Source of the DNA: Scatophagus argus
Lineage: Eukaryota; Chordata; Actinopteri; Scatophagidae
Length of the DNA stretch: 64,000 nt
Direction of reading: 5' to 3'
Assembly: GCF_020382885.2 (NCBI RefSeq)
Contig: NC_058508.1
Location: forward strand, 10,019,917-10,083,916
Shown here: positions 1 through 8,967 of the stretch, one piece after another
Position numbering within the stretch: the first letter of the stretch is position 1
How the letters are laid out: every line of letters begins with the position of its first letter
Position numbers and translations under genes: made by a program
Notes under the pieces: generated by a model
What the model saw: the letters and a program-made list of their open reading frames with translations, nothing else
Told to the model about the DNA's origin: nothing
Databases searched by the model: none

Positions 1-89
1 TCCACATAGAAGGGCCCAGGCTGAGATTCGAACCTGGAACCCTCTTGCTATGAGTCGACAGTGCTAACCACTGCACCACCGTGCCGCCC
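1..89 (-). repeat. tRNA-headed SINE, head end, cut by window edge
   Basis: This is the reverse complement of the head of the SINE seen whole at 26314-26679, with a B-box-like GGTTCGAAT on the minus strand. The rest lies to the left of the window. Confidence 0.75.
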
Positions 90-707
90 ATATAAAGGCA
101 TATAATTTTCATCATATTCAATATCCATCCATCCATCTTCTTCCGTGTGTGTGTGTGTGTCAGTGAGAGATGAATCTGAGCCAAAACAAAACCTGTCACC
201 TCATTTTTGTCAATTAATTTCATTTCAAGATTTTCTGACACAGTGATTCTGGTACATCATTTTGATTTTTATGTTTTCTGAAATGTGTTGGACAATAAAT
301 TGGAAAATCTGAAATCATTTGAAAAAGGTTTCAAGTTCAGACTTGCTTGAATCAAATTTGTTTGGTTGGTATCACAACTGCAAGGTTTATCAAGTCCAGG
401 AAACTCTGTCCTCCAAGTGAGGACGAAAATGTGGAGCAATGGAAAAGAGTTTATTGTTATTATTATGCCTGACTGAATTAACTGGTACTGAAAGAAAAAC
501 ATGGATATTCTTGGCACCCATGTGCTGAGGGTTATATGTTTCTCTTGAATTTTTTTCAAAATGTAATCAATATTAGCATTAATATTAATTATTCCTTTTG
601 TGTTGTTTTGTATTCCTTTTTTGTTGTTTCCATTTACTTTCTACTATTGCTTTCTGATGTCCTGAAAATGGTCTGACTTATGAGCACCACACAGTGAGGA
701 GGAGTCA
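90..707. other. B-to-A intergenic flank (type alpha)
   Basis: No gene is seen. It holds a (TG)n tract at about 144-160 and the flank that normally lies between a B gene and the next A promoter, also seen at 2587-3469 and 48048-48985. A B gene therefore probably lies just left of the window. Confidence 0.6.
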
Positions 708-787
708 ATGCAAAACTCACATGTCTTCCACCTCTACTTATGTGGCTGCAGAGAGGAGGACAGAGAACAGTGGACACACAGTTTAAC

Positions 788-1219
788 ATGATGGACTATA
801 GGACAGGACTGCTGCTTTTAACTGTCTGCTGGGCAGGTGAAGAATTTTTCTAAATCTCTTTTGATGTTAACGTGAATTACATCCAATCATTAATGAAACT
901 TTTATTTTTCTTTTGCCAGTTGTTGATGGTCAGACTCTGACAGAATCTGAACCAGTGGTTAAAAGGCCTGGAGAATCTCACAGATTGACCTGTACAGCCT
1001 CTGGATTCACAATCAGTAGCTACTGGATGCACTGGGTCAGGCAGGCTCCTGGAAAAGGACTGGAGTGGGTTGCTGCTATTTACAGTAGCTACATCTACTA
1101 CTCTCAGTCAGTCCAAGGCCGGTTTACCATCTCCAGAGACGACAGCAGACAGCAGGTGTATCTGCAGATGAACAGTCTGAAGACTGAAGATTCTGCTGTT
1201 TATTATTGTGCTCGAGACC
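788..1219 (+). CDS. IGHV: VH segment V01, family A, intact
   Basis: Germline heavy-chain V segment. Exon 1 (788-836) encodes the signal peptide [16 protein letters not shown] and ends in a phase-1 GTGA donor. The V exon is 920-1219. FR1 carries [15 protein letters not shown], Cys23 sits in LTCTAS, Trp41 in [14 protein letters not shown], and Cys104 in YYCARDP. CDR1 is GFTISSYW and CDR2 IYSSYI. The intron acceptor is followed by TT instead of GT, so the residue at the splice is Val rather than Gly, still in frame. The octamer-like ATGCAAAA is at 708-715, 80 bp before the first ATG, with no TATA box. The RSS at 1220 is complete. V01, V08 and V26 form a W-CDR1, ARDP-ending subgroup. Confidence 0.95.
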
Positions 1220-1258
1220 CACAGTGACTTAAGTTGGTGGCGCAGCTGCACAAAATGC
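1220..1258 (+). other. 23-RSS of V01
   Basis: CACAGTG, 23-bp spacer containing the E-box CAGCTG, nonamer ACAAAATGC. Confidence 0.95.
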
Positions 1259-2075
1259 TACAAGACATGAAGTGAAAGAAAATTAACTGGCTCCTGAAAA
1301 TCAACTAATACTCAGCATTTCAACTAATTAGGACAATATAATGTTTGTAAACTCATCTTTCCCACGGTTACCACGTGATTAATGTGCTTACGTCAGTCAA
1401 CAGTCCATTGAGAATACTTTTATTGTTCTTGTCATTTTATAAGCAGTGTAGTCTAACATGAGAAGTTGATTATATTTTTATCCAGTGATGGTCTGAATAA
1501 ATGATGTCAACAGTGAAAATAAGAAAAACACTGACAACATCAACAAAAAAAGATTTCCCTTCTAATGAATTACTTTTGTGACCAAATAACGCAATAATAA
1601 TAATAATGTTTATTTTGATTTAAAAAATAATAATCATAGATACTATTTCAAGACAGCAATACTCAATTATTTTGTTGTTTCACACATTCAAGCACTGAAA
1701 TGTTCCACAGACACACAAAGTAAAACAAGGATAATAACAACATAAGTTCCTCTGAAAAGCAAAAATGCGAAAACATAAAAGATGATAAATTGACACTTTT
1801 TAGTCTGGATCAGTGAGGATCAAGAACCACAATGTTAAACAACCAGTTTGACATGGTTTGCGCATTTTTATAAGTATTATTAATAGTTTACAGTTAAAGC
1901 AAAGATAACAGTTGCAGGGACATCATCAAAATGTTCCAGCTGAGTGTGTAATGAAGTTAAAATATCACATGTAAATCAGAGGTGATTTACAGGCATGTTT
2001 TCACTCTGCAGATATAATAACAGTCAACACACTCTTCTATTGGCTCCAGTCACACCAACATTGATGTTTGATTGT
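1259..2075. other. Chimeric flank between V01 and V02
   Basis: To about 1877 it matches the V08-V09 flank (14944-15546) almost base for base. It then switches to family B promoter-upstream sequence instead of the A promoter found in the other copies. No gene is seen. Confidence 0.7.
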
Positions 2076-2169
2076 ATGCAAACTCAGTGAGCTTCCTTGT
2101 TCCTCAGCTATAAAAACTTCACACCAGGCTGTCAGTGGAGTTCACAGCACGTCAGTTTCAACATAAACC

Positions 2170-2586
2170 ATGTTTTCTGTAGCTCTGCTGCTGCTGTTGG
2201 CAGCTGGATGTGAGTGTCTGTGGATTTGTCAAAGTCAACAGTTCTTCTTTTGCAGTATAACTTGATCATTTGTTCCAAAACATTTTCTCTTTTCAACAGG
2301 TGTGAAGTGTGAACAGTTGACACAGCCAGCCTCTGTGACTGTGCAGGCAGGTCAACGTCTGACCATCACCTGTCAGGTCTCTTATTCTCTGAGCAGCTAC
2401 TACACATCTTGGGTCAGACAGCCTGCAGGGAAAGGACTGGAGTGGATTGGAATGAAATATACTGGAGCTTCATACTACAAAGATTCTCTGAAGAACAAAT
2501 TCAGTATTGATTTGGACTCTTCCAGCAACACAGTGACTCTAAATGGACAGAATGTGCAGCCTGAAGACTCTGCTGTGTATTTCTGA
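2170..2586 (+). pseudogene. IGHV: VH segment V02, family B, 3' truncated
   Basis: Exon 1 (2170-2209, MFSVALLLLLAAG) and the V exon from 2300 are intact through FR3: Cys23 in ITCQVS, CDR1 YSLSSYY, CDR2 KYTGAS, ending in EDSAVYF. A deletion of about 112 bp, judged against V25, then removes Cys104, the CDR3 bases and the whole RSS, giving an immediate TGA (2584-2586). The promoter looks healthy: octamer-like ATGCAAAC at 2076-2083 and TATAAAA at 2109. FR1 has VQAGQ where the family has VQPGQ. It cannot rearrange or form the conserved disulphide. Confidence 0.93.
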
Positions 2587-3469
2587 TTTCAACACCAGCT
2601 CACTGTTAAAGAGCAGTTGAAAAGTATTAATTAGTACAATTTTCATAATACACAATATAAATAATATTAAATATACAGGGGAGGCATCTTCCACAAAATG
2701 TCTCTTCTTTCTGACTCACAATAGTTATAAGTTCCCTAAACCAGTTCTCCTCAGCCTCTCTTCACGGTCAGTTTGGCCAACTTTAATAAAATTAAATAAC
2801 TGATTTACTTCTGAATAAAGATCAAATGAGCCTGATCATCTTTAGCCTCATAAAGAAGTATAGTGTGAATGTGTGTGTGTATGTGTGTGTTTGTCAGTGA
2901 GAGATGAATATGAGCCAAAACAAAACCTCATGTCACCTCATTTTTGTCATTTTATGTCATTTCAAGATTTTCTGACACAGTGATTCTGGTACATCTGTTT
3001 AAATTTTATTTTTTTCTGAAATGCGATGGACAGTAAAAATCTGAAAACATTTGAAAAAGGTTTCAACTTTAGACTTGTTTGGATCAAATTTATTTGGTTG
3101 GTATCACAATTCCTGCAATGTTTATCAAGGCCAGGAAACTCTGTCCTCCAATGGAGGACAAAAAATATTTGTCTTCCACCTTTATGGCCTTGAATGCAGG
3201 GAGGATGAAAAAAACTTTTAGTTTTCAAGACAAATCTTCTTTATTATTATTATGCCTGACTGAATAATTTACTGGTCCTGAAAGAAAAACATGGGTATTC
3301 TTGACACCCATGTACTGAGGATTATATGTTTCTCTTGAATTTCCTTTCAAAATTTAATCAATATTTATATTAATATTAATTATTGTGATTTTGGGATATT
3401 GTGATTTACTTTCCTCTGATGTCCTGAAAATGGTCTGACTTATGAGCACCACACAGTGAGGAGGAGTCA
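2587..3469. other. Type alpha flank between V02 and V03
   Basis: B 3' flank followed by the standard pre-A flank with a short TG tract near 2870-2890. Closest to 48122-48985. No gene is seen. Confidence 0.6.
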
Positions 3470-3549
3470 ATGCAAAACTCACATGTCTTCCACCTCTACT
3501 TATGTGACTGCAGAGAGGAGGACAGAGAACAGTGGACACACAGTTTAAC

Positions 3550-3988
3550 ATGATGGACTACAGGACAGGACTGCTGCTTTTAACTGTCTGCTGGGCAGGT
3601 GAAGAATATTCACTCATCATAATTTGTTGTTGGAATTTCAGTTATGATAACAGTTTTCATGATTTCTTTTTTGCTTTGCAAGGTGTTGATGGTCAGACTC
3701 TGACAGAATCTGAACCAGTGGTTAAAAGGCCTGGAGAATCTCACCGACTGACCTGTACAGGTTCTGGATTCACATTCAGCAGCTACGGGATGCACTGGGT
3801 CAGACAGGCTCCTGGAAAAGGACTGGAGTGGGTTTCTGCTATCAGCAGTAGTGGTGGCAGCACTTACTACTCTCAGTCAGTCCAAGGCCGGTTTACCATC
3901 TCCAGAGACAACAGCAGACAGCAGGTGTATCTGCAGATGAACAGTCTGAAGACTGAAGATTCTGCTGTTTATTATTGTGCTCGAGACT
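3550..3988 (+). CDS. IGHV: VH segment V03, family A, intact
   Basis: Exon 1 3550-3598, V exon 3683-3988. CDR1 is [11 protein letters not shown]2 ISSSGGST, and the exon ends YYCARDS. FR1 is followed by LTCTGS rather than LTCTAS, a trait shared with V11. The octamer-like ATGCAAAA is at 3470-3477. The 84-bp leader intron is a multiple of three and free of stops, so an unspliced transcript would stay open from leader to V domain. The acceptor is CAAG rather than the usual ACAG. Confidence 0.95.
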
Positions 3989-4027
3989 CACAGTGACTGG
4001 AGTTGGTGGAGCAGCTGTACAAAATCT
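3989..4027 (+). other. 23-RSS of V03
   Basis: CACAGTG, 23 bp with CAGCTG, ACAAAATCT. Confidence 0.93.
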
Positions 4028-4086
4028 TTCAGTCACATTGGCTCCAGTCAGACCAGTCTTGATGTTTGATGTTTTGATACACTGAT

Positions 4087-4200
4087 GGCAGCAGAAACAT
4101 TTATGTCAGCAGTGTGCAAGGACGTGTAGAAATCAGGAGAGATTATAGTACCAGTGTGGGGTATCTGAGACTGTCCAGCCTGAAGCCAGAGGACTCTGAG
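4087..4200 (+). pseudogene. VH relic r1: FR3 scrap of another family
   Basis: An open stretch reads SSVQGRVEIRRDYSTSVGY then LRLSSLKPEDSE, the layout of a VH FR3. It stops before the YYC motif, and no leader, FR1 or FR2 is present. A nonamer-like ACAAAAACA lies at 4238 without a heptamer. It resembles r3 at 40919 more than family A or B, so both are probably remnants of a lost family. Confidence 0.7.
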
Positions 4201-4246
4201 ACAGACAGACACTGGATAAAGGAAGCAGAGAGACTTTACAAAAACA

Positions 4247-6005
4247 CCACAGAATATTTGTTCACAAACACCAGCAGGTGGCAGCAGAACTTAAGTCAGA
4301 TGACACTCAAGCTCGAACACACAAAACACACACACTATGAAAGTCCCAGCAGATGTTGTGAGGAGTGACATCCTGTTTGTCAGTGTTACATTGAATGTGC
4401 CTTTTCACAGTAATGATGGTTAATAATGTTCTCATTATTGATCTTCAGCCCACCAAATGTTGCTGGCCTGAATCAGTTTGGGTATAAATTTATGTTCTGG
4501 TTTGATAACTTGAAAACCTTTTAAATAATCAAAAACATCCTAATTAATATTAATTATAACCATAACATCAACATTTGTTATATATATCTGTATAGAAGGG
4601 CCTTTCACAGTGAAAGTCACAGAGAAAAGGTGGCAACTCCTCTTTAAATTCTGAACATGCTGCATACACCTTGAGCTGCTTGACAGGACGGATGCAGTTA
4701 CTTAGAAGAAATAACACTAATAACAGAAAAAACACTTGGAACATGAAGGCACCAGATGAGGAGCCCTCAGACCACTAATGATTTCAACACCAGCTCACTG
4801 TTATAGAGACAGATAAAACAGTGGGAAAGTAGGAATATAATGATAATATACAATATAAATAATATTAAATATACAAGGGAGGCATCTTCTACAAAGTGTC
4901 TCTTCCTTCTACAATGAAGTTGTTGAAAATAAACTTATACTAAACAAAGCTACAAATTAAAACAATACAATGTCAATTTTGTGGAATCTAAAGTGACTCA
5001 TCTGATGCTGAAAAATGCAGTTTCAGTTTGTTGTATAAAATCACTAGACTAGACTCAGTTTTTTCTAACCTCAACAAAAGTCATTTAGGAATTTGACTCA
5101 GCACGTTTTGAATAATGAAATGTGACTATGTAGTATCTGGAGATTAGTATGATTGGCGTCTTCTTGGTATTTATAGACAGGTGCAGTGATGCTCTCCTGG
5201 GGCCTCTTAGTAAATATGATTTCAGCTCCAAAAGTAAATGGGAAAGAGGAAGATGGTCTTTCTCCCACATCTTTTGGTGATTGGAAAGGCCATGGGTCAA
5301 TTTCCAGATGTATCCTTCTTTTGTTCTTACGTAAACATTTGACCTATATAAGCACATAACTGGAGATTTTTCAGCAGTGTGATCCTCATTTAGCCTGGAT
5401 CCACTCACACGCATGTACTTGATGCTGTGCTTCTTGCAAAAAACTTTTTACACAAGCGGAGATCTCCTTCAACATCTTCACATCATCGTTATCAATTATA
5501 CAACAACTACAAGGTGTTTACCATCAGCAGTAAAAAGATGGTATCTGTGCATGGGCAGGAATAATCCTCTGCCTTCATGTGTTACAATTTCTGTAGTTTT
5601 GCCAGATTTTAATTTGCTTGGAGAAAACAATAAAAGTTCCAGAATCATCTGCAAACACTGAGACCTGCAATGAATCATATCTTTGTTCAGATGTACATAG
5701 TGAGATTGCGCAGCAATGATAATCAGGTTTAATAATGTTTTAATAAATAAGTATAAAATTGTACATAGTGTTTAATATCAAATTAATGTGAATTCGACTC
5801 ACTCACACATTAATAGTTTACAGCCAAAGCAAAGATAGCAGTTGTAGGGACATTATTAAAATGTTACAACTGAGTGTGTAATGAAGTTAAAATATCACAT
5901 GTAAATCAGAGGTGATTTTCAGGCATGTTTTCACTCTGCAGATATAATAACAGTCAACAGACTCTTCTATTGGCTCCAGTCACACCAACATTGATGTTTG
6001 ATTGT
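4247..6005. other. Long flank between r1 and V04 with a dead B 3' flank
   Basis: 4732-4918 is the characteristic 3' flank of a family B gene, but no B gene precedes it, so a B unit was deleted here. From 4911 the sequence resembles 26794 onward. The last 200 bp are family B promoter-upstream sequence, with a second octamer-like ATGTAAAT at 5899-5906. Confidence 0.6.
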
Positions 6006-6099
6006 ATGCAAACTCAGTGAGCTTCCGTGTTCCTCAGCTATAAAAACTTCACATCAGGCTGTCAGTGGAGTTCACAGCACGTCAGTTTCAACATCAACC

Positions 6100-6527
6100 A
6101 TGTTTTCTGTAGCTCTGCTGCTGCTGTTGGCAGCTGGATGTGAGTCTCTGTGGATTTGTCAGTCAGCAGTTCTTCTTTTGCAGTATAACTTGATCATTTG
6201 TTCCAAAACATTTTCTCTTTTCAACAGGTGTGAAGTGTGAACAGTTGACACAGCCAGCCTCTGTGACTGTGCAGCCAGGTCAACGTCTGACCATCACCTG
6301 TCAGGTCTCTTATGATGTTAGTGACTACTACACAGCTTGGATCAGACAGCCTGCAGGGAAAGGACTGGAGTGGATTGGAAGTGGAGCTGTTGGATACACC
6401 ACATACTACAAAGATTCCCTGAAGAACAAATTCAGTATCAGCTTAGACTCCTCCAGCAACACAGTGACTCTAAATGGACAGAATGTGCAGCCTGAAGACT
6501 CTGCTGTGTATTTCTGTGCCAGAGACT
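6100..6527 (+). CDS. IGHV: VH segment V04, family B, intact
   Basis: Exon 1 (6100-6139) encodes MFSVALLLLLAAG and ends in a phase-1 donor. V exon 6228-6527 opens with VKCEQLTQPASVTVQPGQ. Cys23 is in ITCQVS, Trp41 in TAWIRQPAGKGLEW, and FR3 has SSNTVTLNGQNVQPEDSA then YFCARDS. CDR1 is YDVSDYY and CDR2 GAVGYT. The promoter has octamer-like ATGCAAAC at 6006-6013 and TATAAAA from 6039. An extra cysteine in FR1 (KCEQ) is a fixed trait of family B in this window. Confidence 0.95.
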
Positions 6528-6566
6528 CACAGTAACACAAACCATCAGTGGAGCTGAACAAAAACC
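6528..6566 (+). other. 23-RSS of V04
   Basis: CACAGTA (last base not consensus), 23 bp, perfect ACAAAAACC. Confidence 0.93.
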
Positions 6567-7547
6567 CCTCAGTGCCTGAACACTTGGAACATGAAGCAAC
6601 CAGAGGAGGAGCCCTCAGACCACTAATGATTTCAACACCAGCTCACTGTTATAGAGACAGATAAAGCAGGGGAACAGTATAAAGGAATATAATTATGATA
6701 CACAATATAAATAATGTTAAATATACAGGGGAGGCATCACAATAGTTATAAGTTCACTAAACCAGTTCTCCTCAGCCTCTCTTCATGGGCAATTTGACCA
6801 ACTTAAATAAAATTAAATAACTGAATCGCTGCTGAACAACGATCAAAGGAGCCTTATCATCTTTAGCCTCATAAGGTGTGTGTGTGTGTGTGTGTGTGTT
6901 TGTCAGTGAGAGATGAATGTGAGTCAAAACAAAACATGTCACCTCATTTTTGTCAATGCATGTCATTTGAAGATGTTTTGTCATCATGATTTTGATGTTT
7001 TCTGCAATCTGACTGCAGAAAAGATTTGAAAAAACTTGTAACTTCTGTTTAATCCAAGGTCACAGTTTATATTCATGACTGTACAGTTTATTCATATCAG
7101 CTGATAAACATGGGTATTCATGCCACCCATTTACTAATTTGTTAAAAGTTGTTCCTGATCCCGTTTCTAATGTTTAACTGATTAATATTGGCAGCAGTTC
7201 TCTTAATCTTAATTCATTCAAGGGTTTTCTTTCCCATGATGTCCTGAAAATGTTCTGACTTATGAGCACTTTGTAACAAAGTTGGCAATGTAAGATCCTG
7301 GACAAAATTTCGTGAGGTGTGAATTGTCTTTACCTTTTTATTTGTCAAAACTCATCATGCGTTTCACCTGCTGCAGTCTGCGATGAATAGTGAGGGGAAA
7401 TCAACTTAGATGTCTGTCAACCTGTTGCACGGATTCTACTGGAATATTAAGGAGGGACTCATGTACGGTAAAGATTCATCCTCCAGTTATACGATACAGT
7501 CACTGCGATCCAAGTCAAATCCAGTTCCACACAGTGAGGAGGAGTCA
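6567..7547. other. Type alpha flank between V04 and V05
   Basis: B 3' flank, a (TG)n tract at about 6875-6900, then pre-A sequence. The part at 7260-7530 has no match I recognise in the window. No gene is seen. Confidence 0.55.
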
Positions 7548-7627
7548 ATGCAAAACTCAGATGTCTTCCACCTCTACTTATGTGACTGCAGAGAGGAGGA
7601 CAGAGAACAGTGGACACACAGTTTAAC

Positions 7628-8069
7628 ATGATGGACTATAGGACAGGACTGCTGCTTTTAACTGTCTGCTGGGCAGGTGAAAATATTCACTGATGTCAAT
7701 TTGTTGTTTGAATTTATGTTATCAACTTGGATCACTTGAAGATCTGGTTTCTCTTGACAGGTGTTGGTGGTCAGACTCTGACAGAATCTGAACCAGTGGT
7801 TAAAAGGCCTGGAGAATCTCACAGATTGACCTGTACAGCCTCTGGATTCACATTCAGCAGCTACTATATGGCCTGGGTCAGACAGGCTCCTGAAAAAGGA
7901 CTGGAGTGGGTAGCCTGGATTGACAGTGGTAGTGGTAGCAGCAAATACTACTCTCAGTCAGTCCAAGGCCGGTTTACCATCTCCAGAGACAACAGCAGAC
8001 AGCAGGTGTATCTGCAGATGAACAGTCTGAAGACTGAAGATTCTGCTGTTTATTATTGTGCTCGACACT
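7628..8069 (+). CDS. IGHV: VH segment V05, family A, intact
   Basis: Exon 1 7628-7676, V exon 7761-8069 (309 bp, among the longest A exons). It starts [12 protein letters not shown] (Gly for the usual Asp). CDR1 is [11 protein letters not shown]2 IDSGSGSS, and it ends YYCARHS. FR2 reads APEKGLEW where the family has APGKGLEW. The octamer-like ATGCAAAA is at 7548-7555. Confidence 0.95.
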
Positions 8070-8108
8070 CACAGTGACTGGAGTTGGTGGAGCAGCTGTA
8101 CAAAATCC
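8070..8108 (+). other. 23-RSS of V05
   Basis: CACAGTG, 23 bp with CAGCTG, ACAAAATCC. Confidence 0.95.
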
Positions 8109-8967
8109 TACATCAGTCATTTCTCACTCTGATGGAGTCCAAACAATGTATTTATGCTTTATGCTTCATTTTAAATTATATATTCAAGTGATCTTTTTAA
8201 AATAAGTTTAATGAGTTAAGAGATGTTTTTCTTATTTTAAATGTCATAAAAAATACGGAAAAGTCCTGAAAGTGTTCATGAGAAATTTTGTTATTCAACA
8301 ATACACACACACGCACAAACACAAGCAGGTACAAAATACAATAAAGATTTCTTGTTGATTAGAGGACCAAATACAGGACAACGATGTGGCTGCCGAAACT
8401 ACAAAAATAACACTCATAATAATAATAATTATGATCAATAACAATAATTATAATAATAATAATTGTTCTAAAAATTTGCCAGAATAATTTCTGTGTTTTT
8501 ATCTCCTCATTTATTGAAAGGAGACTCTATGATCAGGTGTTCTCAGTGATATTTACATTCAAATGTAGTTTTCTTTATTTTATTTTGTTAGCACACGTTT
8601 CAGTTCCTGAGCAGCTTTTTTTCCCTGAAAATATTAAAAATCTTGTCTGCTAACCAGCAGCATCAGACTGAAGATTTCATACTTTTTACATGATGTCGGT
8701 GTATTTCTGTGTGCAGGAAATACAGTAGGTCAATCAAAAAGTTGTGCTTAGAAGTAATTCATGAATGTGATGTAGGAGATGCTGAGAGTAAATAAATTCT
8801 GTGAGGAAAACAGTTCATATCATATTTCATGTTTGTTTTAATCACTTGACAACATGCTGAACACACTGTAAACATGACTCCTTTTGCTTCCATCAGTGCA
8901 CATCATTATTGTTAATGCAATTCTGATTTTAGTTTAGACGCATTTTTATTATGAATAATGATGATAT
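8109..8967. other. A-to-B flank (type beta) after V05
   Basis: It matches the flanks after V17 (30010-30720) and V33 (61785-62665), with AT-rich trinucleotide runs around 8417-8465. The match is broken at 8968 by the LINE insertion and resumes at 10153. No gene is seen. Confidence 0.65.

Noticed and set aside
1-89. tRNA gene on the minus strand at the left edge
   Set aside because: The B-box-like motif belongs to the SINE head shared with 26314; no complete cloverleaf is evident.
2132-2323. Recurrent minus-strand frame of about 63 codons (MSTVHTSHLLKREN...) over every B leader
   Set aside because: It is the exact antisense of the B promoter, leader and intron and recurs only because those are copied. 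No independent coding signs.
5085-5678. Open frames of 80-109 codons between V03 and V04
   Set aside because: They overlap on both strands, have no recognisable domain, and sit in flank shared with other cassettes.
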